The notes under the pieces were generated by a model. That model saw only the letters and a program-made list of their open reading frames with translations, did no database searches and was not told where the DNA came from. A stretch of DNA of 13,647 bases from the NCBI GenBank assembly GCA_947496905.1, contig CANMEW010000030.1:1-13647 (forward strand). Reading direction: 5' to 3'. Position 1 is the first letter of the stretch. Each line of letters starts with the position of its first letter. This DNA comes from Rickettsiales bacterium (GTDB lineage Bacteria > Pseudomonadota > Alphaproteobacteria > Rickettsiales > UBA1997). Position numbers and translations under genes: made by a program. Shown one piece after another: positions 10,663 to 13,647 of this stretch.

Positions 10663-13647
10663 TTAGTTCGTAGAGTCTCCTCCACTTCCGCCGCTTCTAC
10701 CAGTAGAGTCTCCTCCGCTTCCGCCGCTTCTACCAGTAGAGTCTCCTCCGCTTCCACCAGTAGACTCTCCTCCACTTTCCTCAACACCCTTACCTTGGCT
10801 GCCACCATCTCTAATTTTATCTTTAGCTTTGCCGCCAAGTTTTTTAGACGCGCCAGCGGCACGCTTTGAAGCTGTGCCAGCTGCACCGGCGACTTTCTTG
10901 ATCATGGCTAAGGCGTTAGAGTCGCTGCTTGGTAACTTGGTTCCGCCAATCAAGCTGGCAGTGATGCCGGGTATTTCATCCATGAATTTGTAGAGCAGAT
11001 ACATCACCAAAGCACCCCTCATTATTGTGAATATTTTTGCCTTAACCTTCTCGTTACCACCCTTGAATAGGTCGTACAAAATTGGAATGCTGATTCCGAA
11101 TAATTCTAAGCCTGGAGCTGAGCTAAATTTGTCGACATTCAACAAGCAGGCTAGGCTGTTATCTACTGGGTCCACCATCATTCCCTTCTTTTTATCGCAG
11201 TCTTCGGCAGAAGTTACTACTTCCCCTCCCTCAGCTTTTAGTACCGGATTGCCATTTGCGTCTTGGCAGCACTCATTGCAATCCAGAACTTTTTTATCTC
11301 CGACAAAAGTCGCATCTCCAATGAAAGCCCTATCCATTACGGTAATGAAAATTGCGATGTAAGCGAAGAGTATCATCGGCTGAAAGCAGAAGCTGATGAG
11401 CTCTTTGAGCCATGAGGCAAAAATGCTTTTAGTTTTTTCGAATAGCAGCAAAGGGATGATTATTGGCGAGACGAAAACCATGATGATGATTGACATGGCT
11501 GAGGCGAGGAAGATGTGCAGCGCTCGGATAGTGGCGGAAATAAAAAAGAAACCAAAGGCCATTGCCGACAGGGCGAAGTAAATGCCGATTGATCCGGTGA
11601 ACATTCCAGCAAGAATTAGGCGGGCAATGTTGGCTACGGGACTTTCTGGGCCGAACCCTAAATAGCGCATCATTTTGCAATCTAACGTATCCCACAGGGC
11701 TAAATATTCTTTGCCGGCAGGATAGGTGCTAAAAGAAGTCGTGCTGCCGTCAGAGAGTGTAATTTCTCCGAATTGGCAGCCATCTCTTTTGAGAGAATCG
11801 CTACTGACATCAATTTTGAAAACCATCCGTGAAAATTCTGATGAGGCGCTGTAGACACCATCGAAAAACATTGTCTGCCACGCGTCTCCTGTAGCGAAGT
11901 AAAGCACCAATCCAATTTTTAGCATGTAAACTAGGATATCTTTCTTCTCCCTGATGTCATTTTTTCCCATCAAAATATTCATGCCGTAAAGCGTGACAGA
12001 GAGCGTCAATACCAGCTTCACAATAGTCTGAAGAGTGTCCTGTATTGTGGTAAAAAATGATCTCGCATTTACCTGAGTACCTTTTTTTTGGAAAAAATTT
12101 CCCTCTGTGTAATAGTCACTTTTTTGACAGACTCCGGCAGCGTCAGGTGCTTCATCAATGTCTGAGCATTTACTGTGGCCGGCGCGATTGTAGAAAAGAT
12201 TTTCCATCGTCTCCTTCACGCATTGAGCAATCGGAGTGCTAAAATGTTTTTGATGAGCGAAGGCGGAGTTGTTTTGAGCGGAATCGCCAATGAAGTCGAA
12301 GCAGGCCTGAGCAAAATATGGGGACTCTAATTCGCTGCGATAATTGTAATCCTTGTCAGAAGTTTTTGTGCAGTGAGTGAGATGTTGGCAGTAGTTACGA
12401 CACTTTCCTGCCTTTTTGTTGTAGGTACAATCTACGTTTCTGATCTCGCTTTTATCGGCGCAATCACCCTTTGTAACTTGTTCCGCGGTAATATATTTCC
12501 AATAACCATCTCCATCTGTTACATCTTCCGTTTTTTCATCTTTTTGATTGTAGAAAAACCCATCTCGGTAATATTCGCAAAATTGCGAACCGCCGCCAAT
12601 GGAAAAATTGTAAGGGCAGAGGCTGTAAGTTTTTGCGCAGGTGTAGTTGTTTTCGGAGTCGATAGTGTAGGTTTCGAATGTGATGCCATTCAAAGTGCAT
12701 TTAGTTCCTGCTTTGCAGAATTTTTGATACAGAGTTGATTCGTTGATGAGAGCGCCATCATTGTACGAATATTCATACTGAATACAGATATACTCTTTAC
12801 TCCTTGCGACGCAGCAAGCATAGGCTCTTTGCATGTCTTCGGTTTTGACGCCGCTAGGAGGCGTTTGTAGGTATCTTTTGCAGTCGTAATTGCCAGCTGC
12901 CGTGCCTTTGAGGTAATATTTTTGTCGAGGATATTTTTCATAAGTATTATCGCCAGTTTGAGCTGGCCCAGATGTTGGGTCTCTACAAAACCTATCTTCC
13001 GGATTTTCCCCATTTAGGTCTTCATCGATGTTATCTTCGACCTCAATTCCACCTTTTGCTAGTTGGCGCTGACATGTTTCTGTGCAGGTAGAATTGCTTG
13101 GGTTTTTGCACGCAGTCTCGCAGTCAGTTCTATTCTCACCTTTAGCATCAATGGCATATGTTGCTGCATTTGGCCTTACCCAATCAGAGCCGCAAATTTG
13201 TGTTTGGCTGTAGACGTCATTCGCAATTTTGTTTTCTATTGCTAACGCAGCAGTGAATACCGCATATGGAGCGGATACCGAAACCATCGCAACTGCGCAC
13301 GCCTTATCATTTTTAGCTTTTTTAAGGGATTTAAGAAAATCCTTAGCATCTTGAAGTGGAGTTGGATGTGACAGTGTCGGCGGAGGTGGGCTTAGACATT
13401 TATCCCGCATGAATTTCAGAGCAAGTTTGGCTGCTGCGTAGAGTGTTGCGAATTCTGCTATGCAGACAGAATTACTGCCCTCGAAATTTGCATCTCTGCC
13501 AGGAAGCGATACTTCCTGATTTCCTAGCGGTCCAAGATCCACAATTTGTTCTTCAAGAAACGTGATAGGATTATCTCCATCATGATATCCGGTAATTACG
13601 TTAGCATCGCAGGCGCGAATTCTTCCTACTCCGTACCCCCTGTTTTC
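10663..13647 (-). CDS. virB6: VirB6/TrbL-family type IV secretion protein, 5' end beyond window
   Basis: Inner-membrane channel component of a type IV secretion system. 994 residues are visible, and the frame stays open through the window edge (upstream codons read GRIRACDANVITGYHDG), so a GTG at 13542 is internal and not the start. In visible numbering (residue 1 at 13647), a hydrophobic segment at about 118-137 and a long cysteine-rich extracytoplasmic region at about 60-510 precede membrane segments near 538-561, 572-586, 673-735, 748-772 and 873-886. A second cysteine-rich loop lies at about 790-835. The C-terminus is a basic Ala/Lys stretch followed by Gly/Ser/Asp/Thr tandem repeats. Large VirB6 proteins with extra domains are typical of the Rickettsiales vir system; other vir genes are probably to the right of the window. 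Confidence 0.86.
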   Translation of the reverse strand, partial: ENRGYGVGRIRACDANVITGYHDGDNPITFLEEQIVDLGPLGNQEVSLPGRDANFEGSNSVCIAEFATLYAAAKLALKFMRDKCLSPPPPTLSHPTPLQDAKDFLKSLKKAKNDKACAVAMVSVSAPYAVFTAALAIENKIANDVYSQTQICGSDWVRPNAATYAIDAKGENRTDCETACKNPSNSTCTETCQRQLAKGGIEVEDNIDEDLNGENPEDRFCRDPTSGPAQTGDNTYEKYPRQKYYLKGTAAGNYDCKRYLQTPPSGVKTEDMQRAYACCVARSKEYICIQYEYSYNDGALINESTLYQKFCKAGTKCTLNGITFETYTIDSENNYTCAKTYSLCPYNFSIGGGSQFCEYYRDGFFYNQKDEKTEDVTDGDGYWKYITAEQVTKGDCADKSEIRNVDCTYNKKAGKCRNYCQHLTHCTKTSDKDYNYRSELESPYFAQACFDFIGDSAQNNSAFAHQKHFSTPIAQCVKETMENLFYNRAGHSKCSDIDEAPDAAGVCQKSDYYTEGNFFQKKGTQVNARSFFTTIQDTLQTIVKLVLTLSVTLYGMNILMGKNDIREKKDILVYMLKIGLVLYFATGDAWQTMFFDGVYSASSEFSRMVFKIDVSSDSLKRDGCQFGEITLSDGSTTSFSTYPAGKEYLALWDTLDCKMMRYLGFGPESPVANIARLILAGMFTGSIGIYFALSAMAFGFFFISATIRALHIFLASAMSIIIMVFVSPIIIPLLLFEKTKSIFASWLKELISFCFQPMILFAYIAIFITVMDRAFIGDATFVGDKKVLDCNECCQDANGNPVLKAEGGEVVTSAEDCDKKKGMMVDPVDNSLACLLNVDKFSSAPGLELFGISIPILYDLFKGGNEKVKAKIFTIMRGALVMYLLYKFMDEIPGITASLIGGTKLPSSDSNALAMIKKVAGAAGTASKRAAGASKKLGGKAKDKIRDGGSQGKGVEESGGESTGGSGGDSTGRSGGSGGDSTGRSGGSGGDSTN
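10672..10782 (-). repeat. In-frame 33-bp tandem repeats at the 3' end of virB6
   Basis: On the plus strand the 33-bp unit beginning AGAGTCTCCTCC and ending CTTCTACCAGT occurs at 10672-10704 and 10705-10737, with few changes. It is followed by a 24-bp shortened unit (10738-10761) and a decayed partial unit from 10762. Each full unit encodes an 11-residue Gly/Ser-rich repeat read as STGRSGGSGGD. Lengths are multiples of three, so changes in copy number would keep the frame. Confidence 0.88.

Noticed and set aside
10312..10869. Plus-strand open frame of 185 codons spanning the YihY 3' half, the repeat element and the virB6 3' end
   Set aside because: It is antisense to virB6 and out of frame with YihY; its serine-rich end is the complement of the VirB6 Gly/Ser repeats. 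It is open because of the repeat's own open frame, not because it is a gene.
13540..13542. GTG at 13542 as the start of the VirB6-family protein
   Set aside because: The frame is open for 35 more codons to the window edge and the upstream residues look like part of the same family domain, so the true start lies outside the window.

Overview
The window looks like chromosome from an alphaproteobacterium, most likely a Rickettsiales-type or other host-associated lineage. The evidence is a very large, cysteine-rich VirB6-type secretion channel protein, an NDUFS4-like complex I accessory subunit (an alphaproteobacterial/mitochondrial marker), a TIGR01459-type HAD hydrolase, moderately AT-rich DNA, and a dispersed palindromic repeat that runs into a protein-coding gene in the manner of Rickettsia palindromic elements. 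The lineage is an inference; there is no rRNA or other decisive marker here.

Layout: positions 1-471 hold no gene but are packed with repeats: a truncated copy of the dispersed element, a perfect palindromic terminator-like hairpin, two short tandem repeats and a solo element end. From 472 to 9606 every gene is on the minus strand, tightly packed and often overlapping. In transcription order these are an NDUFS4-like subunit, glutamate-cysteine ligase (PF08886 type), a D-amino-acid aminotransferase, an LPP20-like lipoprotein, a repeat element, a newly recognised 55-residue lipoprotein, a second LPP20 lipoprotein with a coiled coil, a CsgG/FlgT-like lipoprotein, a HAD hydrolase, a parvulin-type peptidyl-prolyl isomerase, an RlmB/TrmH-like rRNA methyltransferase and NAD kinase. 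Starts mostly lack a clear Shine-Dalgarno sequence; overlaps of 1-8 nt suggest translational coupling. A single plus-strand gene, a YihY/BrkB-family membrane protein (9617-10540), starts only 10 bp from the NDUFS4-like start and runs convergently into virB6 (10663 to beyond the window end).

Genes acting together: four consecutive lipoproteins (6521-7129, 6116-6283, 5146-6123, 4083-5135) are the best candidate for an undescribed outer-membrane assembly. They are related in fold to FlgP/FlgT/CsgG/LPP20 proteins, but no flagellar or curli gene is in view. The parvulin-type chaperone three genes downstream could serve envelope protein folding. Other functions are housekeeping: glutathione synthesis, D-glutamate/D-alanine supply, NADP supply and rRNA methylation.

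Most notable: a ~130-145 bp element with 19-bp terminal inverted repeats occurs three times (1-97, 6343-6487, 10499-10626) plus two degenerate ends. One copy supplies the last 13 codons and the stop codon of the YihY gene. The element keeps an open reading frame across most of its length in a different frame.
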